From: Branchiostoma lanceolatum | Taxonomy: Eukaryota > Chordata > Leptocardii > Amphioxiformes > Branchiostomatidae | Direction of reading: 5' to 3' | DNA: 64,000 nt | NCBI RefSeq assembly: GCF_035083965.1 | Contig: NC_089740.1 | Span: forward strand, 12,044,052-12,108,051 | In this document: positions 46,501-57,900 of the stretch, piece by piece | Position numbering within the stretch: the first letter of the stretch is position 1 | Layout of the letters: the number at the start of each line of letters is the position of its first letter | Position numbers and translations under genes: made by a program | The notes under the pieces: model-generated | What the model saw: only the letters and a program-made list of their open reading frames with translations | Databases searched by the model: none | What the model was told of the DNA's origin: nothing

Positions 46501-47608
46501 TACTCATTAAAGTGGATAAAACAAGCTAATCCTGTTGATATGCTAAATAATTCTACAATAAAATATCTCCATAGTTTTACAGGTACGCATTTACACAATA
46601 GTTGCAGCCAAACTGTAATCAACATTATCAATTTCCTGTTCTTTTGTTTTCTAGCACAAATCAAAATATTAGTATCTTTTTTTCTAAAGAACCCAGCACA
46701 CTAAAACCGAAAAGCGCAGGGGTGACCAGATTTGCTTGGCGAAATTGGGGATATTTATTGGCGCAAGCCTTCTTTCCTATGATCTCTCGATGACCAATCT
46801 CTCCTTCCAACATCTGCTTGGAGATTAACAATTTCCCTCAATCAGGAATGGTGTTTAAAAGCTTAATTCTGTTGATATGGTAATTCTACAATTAACTATC
46901 TCCATAGCTTTACAGCTATGCATTCACACAATAGTTGCAGAGAATCAGCTAAACCCTCCTCAGCATTAGCATAGGATCCATAAAAATGCAAATAGATGGA
47001 GTCCCTCGGGATCAGCATCATAGGATCAGTCATATATATTAGTCATAAGGTAGCCATTGTGTTCGTTCTGTACCGCTGTCGCTACTGGGGAATATCTGAA
47101 CACAAAAACGTCTTATTCAGGGTCGAGAACTGTGAAATAAAGAGACGCAAATGGGACACAGATCGACAACAGATCTGCGTGAATCCAAATAAAGAGAAAT
47201 CGGTTTAAGGGCCGAAACGATTAAGAGTTTCTACGAATGAATTCTGGAAAATAACATTCTGGAAAATTAGTATAAACGTTAATAGCTAGTACAGCGGGGT
47301 TCAAAAATCAGTCCTTCGGTAATTTTGACAATGAAATACGTATTTTATACTACGTAGTATTGTAAAGAGGCTAGTGGTCATCTTGTGTGGTCACTACTTA
47401 CGGCGAAACCAGCCCAGTAAGGACACGCGTTCCGGACACGGCTGTAGGTGGTCATGGCCAGCGCGGCGAAGCTGAGGGACACCACGGCACAACCGAGGAC
47501 GATCTGAAGAATCCCGAGGCCCAGGAGCATTGCTTGGCTCCGTCCGAGGAGGTCCCGTCCCCCCGGCCGGGCCTGAGAGACCACTAGGCCGTGCCGGACA
47601 GCCCGCAT
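40408..47608 (-). CDS. ENTREP: ENTREP/FAM189-family four-pass membrane protein
   Basis: Eight exons with matching phases: 47402-47608, 45785-45841, 45118-45243, 44213-44383, 43602-43759, 43017-43107, 42052-42216 and 40408-41322. They give 629 aa. The start is the first ATG after an in-frame upstream stop. Exons 1-4 encode four membrane segments: LGLGILQIVLGCAVVSLSFA followed by NACPYWAGF, GGVGMIAWKQQ, FFTFLSAVCVLLHLVAAVLS, and AVCGTSVVACLVSALSVAVG. Exons 5-6 carry PPxY motifs (PPPPYSPP and EDPPPYSAVD), which in vertebrate ENTREP1 bind WW domains of ITCH-type ubiquitin ligases at endosomes. The tail has the family block KVLVAQFLEQPVGNLPPAV then IKSVIQSDEHHLAE. The C-terminal ~45 residues (VCRTAEAPGAVPRTAEG) come from a tandem repeat and are unlikely to be conserved. 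It corresponds to ENTREP1/2/3 of vertebrates; the paralogue cannot be assigned. It lies head to tail with TTC34 upstream. Confidence 0.9.
42285..42445 (+). repeat. Dispersed GGGGGCCCAAAATC repeat in an ENTREP intron
   Basis: Modules CCACTGCAGTTCCAGTGACA, CCAGGGGGCCCAAAATCGAC, CCTACCCACATACCAAATAT and ACACAAACATACACACAAAC occur in the usual order. Confidence 0.7.
42486..42831 (+). mobile_element. LINE ORF2 3'-end fragment, antisense in an ENTREP intron
   Basis: A 96-codon frame (from 42541) reads KKRKLKWYGHVSRSSRLAKT, then VQGRRRRGRQQKTWEENIRE and WTGKEISET. The LKWYGHVxR...GxRxRGRxxKTWxxNI signature is typical of the C-terminal end of reverse-transcriptase ORFs of animal non-LTR retrotransposons. 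There is no reverse-transcriptase core, so this is a 5'-truncated insertion. It is on the opposite strand to the host gene. Confidence 0.85.
43963..43979 (+). repeat. Poly-C tract
   Basis: A run of about 17 C in an ENTREP intron, probably length-variable. Confidence 0.8.
44826..45092 (-). mobile_element. tRNA-derived SINE in an ENTREP intron
   Basis: The + strand runs CACATTGGGTCACC..CCCTACTCTTTT, then GTTTTGGGTTCCTTTAC, and ends GGGATTGAACGGATCC..TACGGGGTTACGCTACCACTT. This last part is the inverse of a tRNA-like B box and A box. Confidence 0.6.
46045..46108. repeat. Perfect 64-bp palindrome
   Basis: GGTAGTCCGCTATACAGTGA to the centre TATCGATA, then the exact inverse ending GGACTACC, with no spacer. 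Another half-copy (CTGTATAGCGGACTACC) follows at 46109-46125. It lies in ENTREP intron 1. Confidence 0.95.
46126..46335 (-). mobile_element. SINE-like repeat with ATTTCTACTATTTTCCCAGC head
   Basis: ATTTCTACTATTTTCCCAGC GA..CTGGTAGAGGCTAG is shared with 59960-60010. It is followed by SINE body text (AAAAGTGCCTTTCCCTAGGG CACACCATC, GGGGGTTTGAATCC, AATGCCACATGATGCCATC), matching the 14.5-kb SINE. Confidence 0.6.
46336..47400. other. ENTREP intron 1, remainder
   Basis: AT-rich with no coding exon seen. A single MITE end (ATCTGCTTGGAGAT then TAA) at ~46813-46829 is a remnant of the 35.3-kb family. Confidence 0.5.
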
Positions 47609-48580
47609 GTCCAGCCGTACCTCAGGCCGTCCTTGTTGTCGTCTGATTCCTGTCAGCTGGGGCTGGTCACGTGGTGATCAGCCATTGGACCAATCAGCGC
47701 ACGACCTCGCCTCGCAAGTTGGGCGGGACATTTAAACTTTTTAGGCCCCGACAATTAAACTTCTCGGTTCTGGAAATTTAGCAAAAAATCGGTGGATGGG
47801 CAGCCCAAATAAATTTAGATAAATTTAGGAAACTAATATTTATGATAGAGCCATCGGTTCTACTGCACTGTGCAGAAACATTTAATCCGTTGATGGACCA
47901 AATTTTCAATGTCGGACCAAAGTTAATGTTAATTCCATGGCAAGTAAAAAATGTACAGAGTAATAAGAAAATGGCAACTTGAAAGAAAACGTTCATGTTT
48001 GAATATAAGACTGTAGATTGGAAATTCAACATTATCATTATATTGACCAGGTGAATCTTATTAAAGCAACAGTCTCAACAAAATGTTGTGAAATTTTATT
48101 TCAAATTCATAGTGGTTGAATGAAATAAACCTCCCGGTATCAAACAACTAAAAGTGTGATCACCAAAAAGTGTGGTCACACCAATCTATATGTTGGAACA
48201 GACATTCTGCCAATAAAGACAGGTGGCAAATGTTTATACATGTAAAAGTGACAAAATAAAGCTCTTTTTAAAACCGTAACAGTGCTATCAATCTGATCTG
48301 TTCTTGATAATCACTTACCCTACCGTACATGTACTGTATGATGTACACTAGAAGACAAACAAAGGATTGAAAAAAAGCAATAAAGCCTTGCTAAAGCCTT
48401 CTTATTCATCTAAAAAGAATACAAGCATCCCTATCCTTGATGCACAGAATAACCTCAAGGATAACTCGTGCCATCATGTACCAATGACTCAAACTTGACA
48501 TAATTGAGTTGACCACCAGGAGGCATAATATTACAGCTTATTTACACAATAGCATAAAGACTGGGTTACAAGTATTCTTG
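47609..48580. other. Spacer between TTC34 3' end and ENTREP start
   Basis: About 1 kb that must hold the ENTREP promoter and 5' UTR. Sequence near 47580-47720 is GC-richer, and no TATA box is obvious. A 93-bp segment at 48191-48283 is repeated at 48812-48909 in the TTC34 3' UTR (TTGGAACAGACATTCTGCCA through AAAACCGTAACAGTGC). Confidence 0.5.
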
Positions 48581-48594
48581 TTTTTTTTGCAACC

Positions 48595-48600
48595 TTTATT
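48595..48600 (-). promoter_or_regulatory. Polyadenylation signal for TTC34
   Basis: AATAAA on the minus strand about 350 nt beyond the TAA; the first canonical signal in that direction. Confidence 0.5.
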
Positions 48601-48951
48601 TAACCTTGAAAGTATTCAACGATACACTCATTCGGCCGAGGCCGTTTTTCAAGAGTTCAAGGGAGGAGGTCAGGGGTCCTTTTAACATACCATCGGAAAA
48701 TAGAATATAAATTCTTTAAGCTGGTAACTGTGTTGTACATTGTATTACAGCCATCTGTGTGATATCCCTACCAGGGGATTTGCAGACTATGAACAAGAAC
48801 CAGAAGACTATGTTGGAACAGACATTCTGCCAATAAAGACAGGTGGCAAATGTTTATGGTTACATGTAAAAGTGACAAAATAAAACTCTTTTTAAAACCG
48901 TAACAGTGCAGACTCTGAACAAGAACAGATTCAGTGACTGGTGGTGGACAG

Positions 48952-51900
48952 TTACAAAATGGTACACTGTGCATGTGCCTGGTCCTTTGTGGCCTTCATC
49001 TTCAAACTGCGCAGTTTTTCATTGGTTCCGTCCAGTAGTAGCCCCAGCTGACAGACTGCAATGGTGTCTTCTGTCTTCCCTTTCTTATACTGGTGCTCAG
49101 CATATCTGAAAGCACAGATGCAACAATACAATAATTAATCTGCTTTTTTAAGTTCATAAGGAACATACAAGAAAGTGGGAGGGCATCTTGTAGTGGGGAG
49201 GGGGGCAATTTGTAAAAATGTTCATGCACCTTTTTTTGCCCTCCCTTTCACATTGTGATGAACTCAATTAAACAAAGTTAATAATACTCAACCAATTTTT
49301 CTGAAGAAATGAGTTAAGGATATCCACTCTTTTCAAGGAATATTGATACAATGTAGCATTAATGTCATTGACAAAAGCCAAAAAAGCCTATCATACATAA
49401 CTGTTTCCTTGATTGTACTAGAAAAGTTTTAAAAAAGAATTAAGATAGCTTGATCACTTGCACCTTATCATATTTATCCATGTCAATGTCTTATACATCT
49501 GAAGACTCTACATCTACCTACCTGTGAAACACCTGAGCAAGGGTGTTCTTCCCTGGACGTGATGTCACCAAACTGACGGTTTTCTGTCGGTCTGTTTTGA
49601 ATGCGTGCACATAATCCACCACGGCGGGATGTTCCTTGTTGCGAAGGAGGTTGATGTAGCCCCGCCAGCAGTAGTCACTGACCTGTTGGAATCGTGATGA
49701 CAGCCACATAATTAGACATGTTAAGCCTTAACCTATGTTTACATAGTTTTGTAGTAAACTGGGAACAGAATGTGTCCAATAGTTCATACACAATAAGCGC
49801 TTGGGCTGAAGTTTGCTTGATTTTGAGACTTTTTTATCATGTAGCGTTACAGATATTTGACCACATGTACTCGAATTGTAACATTTCATATTAAGTACTC
49901 CCTGATTTACCTTGGCTCATTTGAATACATGTATCACCTAACAAAACAAGTCATTCACTATAACTTTTATACAGTTTGGAAATCACAACAAGTTAAACTC
50001 CATGTACGTTTCTATGATTTAGAAATCAAAACTATTACATGAAAAAGTAGGTGAAAATCGATTGTAACAGAGATAAGTCTTACCTGAGATGTACTCTTGT
50101 TTGCATTGTTCTTCTTTATGACCAGATTGATATCGTGCAGGGCCTGGTCGTACTGTTGTAGCCTGCTCAGACACTTTGTACGCTGGCGGAGAACGTCCAC
50201 GTCTGAGCTCTGTGAGGCGGCCACTGCAAGGGTCAGGTAGCACAGAGCCTCCTCGTGGTCATTCAGTCCAGTCAGGACTTCAGCCTTCTTCAGGGACACC
50301 TGTTCAAATGACAGTTATGTGTTGATTTCATTTGAACTAAACCTTCACTAACCACAGATTTTCTTTTTCTGTCCACCTCAAGTCAGCATCAAATAATCTT
50401 GTTTAGAACCTTGAGACTTTGTGACTACACTTGTAGAATCAATTACAATAGTGTTCAGCACCAAGGACAGGCATGTTCACCTAAATGTGGATTGTGTTCA
50501 GCACCAAGGACAGGCATGTTCACCCATGTGTGGATTGTGTTCAGCACCAAGGACAGACATGTTTACCTGTGTGTGGATAGTGTTCAACACCAAGGACAGA
50601 CATGTTCATCTGTGTGTGGATAGTGTTCAGCACCAAGGACATACATGTTCACCTGTGTGTGGATAGTGTTCAGCACCAAGGACAGGCATGTTCACCAGTG
50701 TGTGGATAGTGTTTAGCACCAAGGACAGGCATGTTTACCTATGTGTGGATCGTGTTCAGCACCAAGGACAGGCATGTTTCCCAGTGTGTGGATAATGTTC
50801 AGCACCAAGGACAGGCATGTTTACCTATGTGTGGATAGTGTTCAGCTTCTTGAAGTTTAAGGATGATTTCACACCTTGACCAAGGAGTCCCTTTGCTCAC
50901 TGTCTAGAGCCTTCAGGACGAACTCCAGGCCTTCAGAGTCCAGCTCCGCCAGAGGACTGAGTTCTGTTGCGGCCAGCTGGTAGTTGCCCTTCTTCACATA
51001 GATCAGTCCTCTGCGCGCCAGGACTGACCGGTCATCAGGTGTCAACTGTAGCACACGATTCAGGTGCACAAAGGCCTGGTCCAAGTCCCCTGGAGAAAAA
51101 TAAAAGGTAAATGCTTAGTATACATTTTTACAGTAGAATTTACAAATTGATGGTGACCACCTCTACATAGGGACCACGTATCATGGCCAATTTTTGGTGG
51201 TCCCTTAAATCATTTCTCCCATTGACCATGCACTCATAGTCCTCATGGCTATCTGTATACAGTGGCAAGTCCACTAAGGTTTGACCGTGATTTGAATAGA
51301 AATTGTTTTTAAAAAGAAAGGTGGTCACAGAAAACCATATAAAGTTACTGTACACAAAAATGAAGGTCACAGAAAAGCAAGACGACCACAATATGATGTT
51401 GGAGACATTGACATTGATAAACTTACCTTTAATGATAAGAGAATCTGCATACAACAGTTGCCATGCTGCAACATCAGCATCAATGGATATGAGTAAGTGT
51501 CCGATCAACACTGCGTCGTCCAGACACCTGTTATATGGTCCCTGGGACATCACGTCCGTAGCGTACAGATGTAACCAGTACAGCAGTAACAGCCGCATTT
51601 GTTGCTGTAGGAGTAGGATTTGTGTCCTTGCTGCTTCCGAGTCTTTACGCAATGCTGACAGGAAATCTTCCACCGCTTCCTGCAAGGTATTCAACATATT
51701 CGTAAGTTCAAAGTGGAAAATTTGGAGGTACATTTTCGGAAGTATAGAATAAAAAGACAAACAACTAAGTCATTTATTCAACCAACGTTCCAGTGACCAT
51801 CTGTCACCTTCCTCAAGGCAATTCTGACTGGTTCACATTTGCACTGCAGCTTACAGATCATTCCCAGATGCAAAGTATTCATACATTTGGGACCACATCT

Positions 51901-54900
51901 ATACACATTTTATACCTGTTGAAACTAATCACGGGCTACAGAAGTATAATATGTTTGTTCAACACTGATACTTATTTTTCTTTACTGACCTGTTGCTTGT
52001 TCATGACAATGTTCATGCAACCCCGGGCGCACAATGCGGTGCTACATTCGGTCTGGACCTCCAGCACTCTACTGTAGTCCTGCGCCGCTGCCTGGTAACT
52101 CCCGAGGTGAGCGTGGCATTCAGCACGAGCCATCAGGGCTGTCGTGTTCGTCATATCTGTCACATTAAAAAGGGAATACAAAGGGAGTCATTGACTTCTA
52201 CTTCACAGCACTTGTGTAGAGCAAAGGAACCATAAGAAGTACAAAGTTTCTGCTCTAGGTCTAGACTGCAAGTACATTGCTACTCAGCTTTAACCTTCTC
52301 CCAGAGTGCTGCCTATCCCATAACCAATAAAGAATTGGTAGCCAAGTAGCTATAGTGTGCTTAAGGTAAAGACAAAAAAATTTTCATCACTCCTATGACA
52401 TGTGCTTCAATACACGTTGCACATTTGTCTAATTCTCGTTCACAAAGTCAAGTTCATCTTTCCATGACATACCTGATGTCAGCGTTGCAATGGTGAAGGC
52501 ACTGACGGCTGTATTTATGACAGCAGGTTCCTGACTCTGTTGTAACAGGCTGAAGCCGTACTGCTGAGAACTCCTCAATAACACCTGTCTGTCCTCTTCT
52601 GGCACATCAGCTAGTGCTGCATGGAAGGTGGCTTCTCCTTGGGTCTCCAGAACAGCGATACAGCCCTGTAAAGAACAATCAACAGTATTGAATTTCAGAT
52701 TAGTCGCGGACCATATATGTGCATGTATTAAACATTAAACACCCTGATGCATTATGGTTTGAAGCCATTGGTTGAAATGAAATGTAGAGTCGGACTTAAA
52801 GAAAGAAGTTGTTCTGCTGTATTTTGCTGTGTCAATTTTATGTCTAACACAGACAGACAGACACACACACACAGAAACACAGATGCACACATGTACAAAT
52901 CTGTGCAATTCATGCATTTAGTACACACACACACACATACAGGTAAACCTTAATCCCATACAACTGTCATATCAGACAACCTTGCACAAAATCACAACAA
53001 ACTGTTACATTTAATTTCTTGGTTAACGGAATTGGTTAACGGAATTTTTTAAAATATGCTAGATTGGAAAATCAACAAGAAAACAGAATCTCAGAGGAAA
53101 GTTTTTACTTTGGTACACACAATTTCAGGGAGTTAACAGGGTCAGGTGCAAGATTTCACCCCAGCCTTCTGTTTTCATGATTTTTTTGTAATGCTAAAAT
53201 TATTTAAAAAATCCGTTAACCAAGAAATTAGATTGGTGTGGCCTAATGAGATAAATGTGCTTTTTCACCTGCACTGCTTCCTGTACTTTTCCCAGTCGTA
53301 GCCTCAGCAGCGCCAGGTGAACGCTGGAGACAGGGTCCTGCGGGTTAGACTTGACCTTGTCCAGTAGGATCCGCTGGGCCTCCTGCTCGTTGCCCAGCTC
53401 CAAGTGTGCGTGGGCCCGCAGGAGATGAACCCCCTCTGTCCCTGGACTCAGCAGCTGGAGCAGGTCTGTCAGACAGAGCACAGCCTCTGTCTTCTCCCTG
53501 TACAGTTATGGGGGCAGTTAGTCAGTGTTCAATAGTGGACAGTATTGCAACGTTACTGTTACAGTACATTTATTGATTCTAACTACTCGCTGTAACATTA
53601 CAGTAAACTGTTATATATGGACAACTGGTATGTAATGTTATGGGACCTTACAATATTCCTATGTAATACATAATGATGGTGAAAAAACAACTTTTCTTCT
53701 GCAGAGAAGGGAAGACAATAAAAAAATTGGTAAATGTTAAAAAGTAAAAACCTAAGAAATGTGAAATAAATATGATCATTAAGGAAATTTAACAAATTTC
53801 TTTTCAAAAAGATACTTACTTGACTGACACCCCAGCTACATCAGCAGTTTTGGGGGCAGTTAGTCAGTGTTCACTGATGATTAGTATTGCAATGTTACTG
53901 TGTATATACTGATTCTAACTACTGACTGTAACATTACTGTTAACTGTTATACAATGTATATGGGCACACTGATATAAGGTTATGGGACCTTACAACAGCA
54001 TTATACATAATATCAATGGGGAAAAAACAGCTATTCTTGAAGTTGTATAGAAAAATAAATGAAGAAAATAACAACGTATAGTGATCTTCAAAAGTCAAAG
54101 CCTATATAAGATGAAATAAATGATGTTAAAGAAATCTTATAAATATCTTTTTTTAAATACTTACTTGACTGACATCCCAGCTGCATCCCCAGTATTTGTA
54201 GTATCCTCTCTATTAGCATGGAGAAGAGTTTGACAGCCTTTGATGATGATTTCCTTCAAGTGTTCTTGTTCAGGGACAGGGATTTTCTTCAGACTCACTG
54301 CCGTGTCTTTAACAGACACAAGACTTGCCTTCAAGACATCTTCTATCAAGTCGTCTTCTTGACCCTTGAGCAAGAAGAAGTAGGCTCTAGCGCAGAGCGC
54401 GTCAATGGAGTTCGGATTTCTGTCAAAGGCGATGTTTATATCTGACATGGCGATGTCGAGATGTCCTGCTTTCAGGTTGGAAAGCGCTCGGGAGCATAAC
54501 GTGGACGTGTCAGTTCTTGTGTCGTTCTGTAACATGGTATCGTAGATGTCCGCCGCTTCTTGGTGTTCGCCCAAGAACGTGTGGCACTCGGCGCACGCAT
54601 GGAGTACTTTCCTGTTGTTTGGCTGAAGCGCTAGGACGAGTTTGAACAACTGGAGGGCAGCCCGGACCTGATCACTGTTACCGTCGTCTGTCTGGCTCTC
54701 CTTTCTCACACAAACACTCATCTTTCTGCCAAGGCCAACAACGTAGCTCACGATTTCTTTCAGTTGCTCTTTTGCGAAGTTTTTCGACATTTCAGCTTTC
54801 GATAGGTCTGCATCGATGTTAACCGCAGCGATCAGATCAGTGGTTGCGTAATCTAGCTTTCCGAGCTGGAAGTGACAAAACGCTCGTGCCACAAGAGTGT

Positions 54901-57900
54901 CAATCATGGGACCCTTGGACGGGCTCTCCTGACCCCGTAGCAGCTTTAGCATGTTGGTCCACATCTCTGTTGCACCCGTGAAGTCACCCAGGTCTGCCTG
55001 TAGTGTGGCACAGCGAGTCAATGTCTTTCCATCGTACGGATCAAACAGTAGGATGATTTTACCACAATCTATTACAAAAGACTGCCACTTGTTGATGTCT
55101 TCAGTACTAGTGGCTCTTTTAGGCTGATCCAAGCTCGCGCACCTATGTAAGACCTTCAACACTCGAGGTAGGTGCTGTTTCTGAGCTAGCATGTACTCTT
55201 TCAGCTCATTCTCGTCCTCTAGGAAGGCCTTTATGAAGTCCGCTGCCACAACTCGGTCCCGTTTCCTCGCCAGTAGAGCAGCGAGACCGCGGTCTAGGTA
55301 CAGACGGAGAGGTTTGTCGGGTTGGTGCTCCAGGATAGCGGAGCACTTCTCAATCACTTCTTGGTACTTCTTTTCTTTGAAAAGTTGGGATATTCTAGCA
55401 CAGCTTGATGCACCGATCAGGCTAGCGGGACACGATAGAATGAAGGATGACAGCTGGTCGGGGGTGAGCAAGACGCCATACTCTTCCCTCTGCTCCGCCG
55501 CTTCTGCCGAACTTCGCCCCCAGAAGTCTACCAGCTCCACCACGCTTTCCAGCGACTCTTGCGGCAGCGACTTGAGGTGGTCGATGACATACAACGGATC
55601 CTCTTCATACGCGCTACAGTAGCAAGACACAGCTCGAGTAAGGTTCCCGTTGATCCGCTGAATATCGCCCTCGACGCACAACGCTTCCTTCTGAGACATC
55701 TTCAAGCCTTTAGACTGCACAAGTGTAGTTTGCTGCTGATTTTTCTCTTTACCCTCAACGCTCATATGAAAGACTGGATGATGACTGCCTCCGATGGTTG
55801 TAAAGTCCTTCAAAGCTTCTCCCATTAACACATGCTTGGTCTTTGTGTTGAAAACTTTGTTCAGTTTCTTGGAGGAAAGACTGAGAGCGGCCGAGTCGAG
55901 GCCAAGGTAAGAGGAGTAGACGTACAGTGCAAAGTCTAAGAGGTTGGCGGCACGGAGTTCTCGGGTGATGCGGAATCGGACGATTGGTGTGATGCTGGCA
56001 CTGCTGGATGTGGCGTGCAAGACCTCGATGTAAGCTGGAACTGAAAAGCAACATACACATTGTCATTCTGACTGTTGCTATTTTCTAAATTTGTCATATT
56101 GAACTACTGACAAGCACAGAGGTTTGAGACAGATATGAATCACACCTTTGTACAACTACAAGGACCTTGGCATTATGCTATAATTCACATATTTAGTTTT
56201 ATATATTAGAAGATTATTCTCACATATTAGAGTCAATAAATGTATTAAAAATATTCCAAGATGCAAATCAAATATAAGGATGGATACTATACTAAGAACA
56301 TAGTACGTATACTATCTAACACTATGATTTAGAATAGTAATTTATCACCACCTGTCTGCTATGACCATTTTGTTTCTTTCTAAATCCCTTATTAAGCAGT
56401 CACTATAGGGACAGATCTAACTCATACGAAGTTAAACCATATAGTGGTCTGCTTCTATTGTAGAAACTGAAGTAGCTGGCAACTATTGACGCAGAGTCTG
56501 ACATGTGTATCATGATACTCCAACCAGACTGGTGCTTCACAAGACAACTGTTAAACTCCCTTGACTCACTGGACGGATCCTAGCTTGGTTTGACAACAGC
56601 ATTCAGCAACTTTTCAACACAGTTAGTTTAGAGTAAGAAACTCTAGTCTCTACCAGACTCTTCTAGTTGCTGGAAAAACAGTCAGAACTGAACAAATAGG
56701 GTGAATGATTTGTGACAGAAACACTATTCAGTGTTTCCGTCTAACTCCTCTCGCAAATTCTTCACCCGATTTGGCCAGTTTCTTAACTTTTTTTCAGCAA
56801 CCAAAGGAATCTGGTGGATACTAAAGAAACTTGAAGTACACACGAACAATAAAGTATGTATGAAGGAGATCACATCTACTCACAAGGCCCAGATTTCTCC
56901 ACGTAGACTCCCCTGGCCACCGTGCCCTGCTTTTTGAAGTTTTCATGTTGTAACCTGAGGAAACAGATCGGGAGACGTCAATAGGTGCTGTCGCCGGGGT
57001 GCCACCTGCACGCCTTTGTTCAGGAGGAAACATTAGATGTTTGCTTTGTTCTTAGGTAATTAATCACAGTGTCGGTGGCTTTCTTAGGATGAAACTCAAA
57101 CCTTTTAGTTCCAATATACCAGAACGTAGCGACGGAAATGTAAAAGGTCAGGTACTGTACTGTTATGTGAATTGTTAAATAAACACACATATAAATGTAT
57201 ATACCGAATGTTACGACAGAAACTATATATACCTTCACTTCAGGTTGCCTTAGGTATTATTCACAAGGTTACTTAAGACAATAAAATTCTGTATGAGGGC
57301 TCTAACTGCAAGTTGTATGGTCAGTTTGGGATGGATTATAATCATGCTTCAAATATGATAAATCAAATCTTCAGGTAGTACACAAAATTGCTGATAATTG
57401 TGTGTCTCAACTTAAGATAGAGCAGATCATGCTTTGACACTTTGGACCTCCCTCCCCAATATGCTCCCTCCCTAGAAATTCCATAATTTTTGACCCCCAC
57501 CCCCACTCCCCAGACTCCATTTTATCCCCTCAGTCACACTCCCCCCTCTCCATTGCTGTACCCCCTCCCTTCTCCTCTCCACCCCCTTCAAGCTGCCCCC
57601 TACTCATGTCACCCCCTTTCTCTACTCCACTTTCACACCAACTTCCAATTCCAATTCCAAAATGTCTAGACCTCACTCACTGGTCCTTTTAATCCTACTC
57701 CCAAAGTGATCAGCTGTCAACTCTCAAAGGGCTATTCCAATGTGTTGGGGGGGATCAATCATAAATTTTACATATCATCAATAGATTTACTAGAAAGTAA
57801 CAATTCAGCCTAAGCAAATCATTAGTAGACCTAGAATATGTGACACTTTGTTATGACGAGAAAACAATCGGAAGTTTGATGGGGATGGTTCTACCATACC

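Noticed and set aside
50399-50666. Frames encoding VFSTKDRHVH / CSAPRTGMF repeats
   Set aside because: Translations of the intronic 43-bp minisatellite, which does not continue the TTC34 frame.
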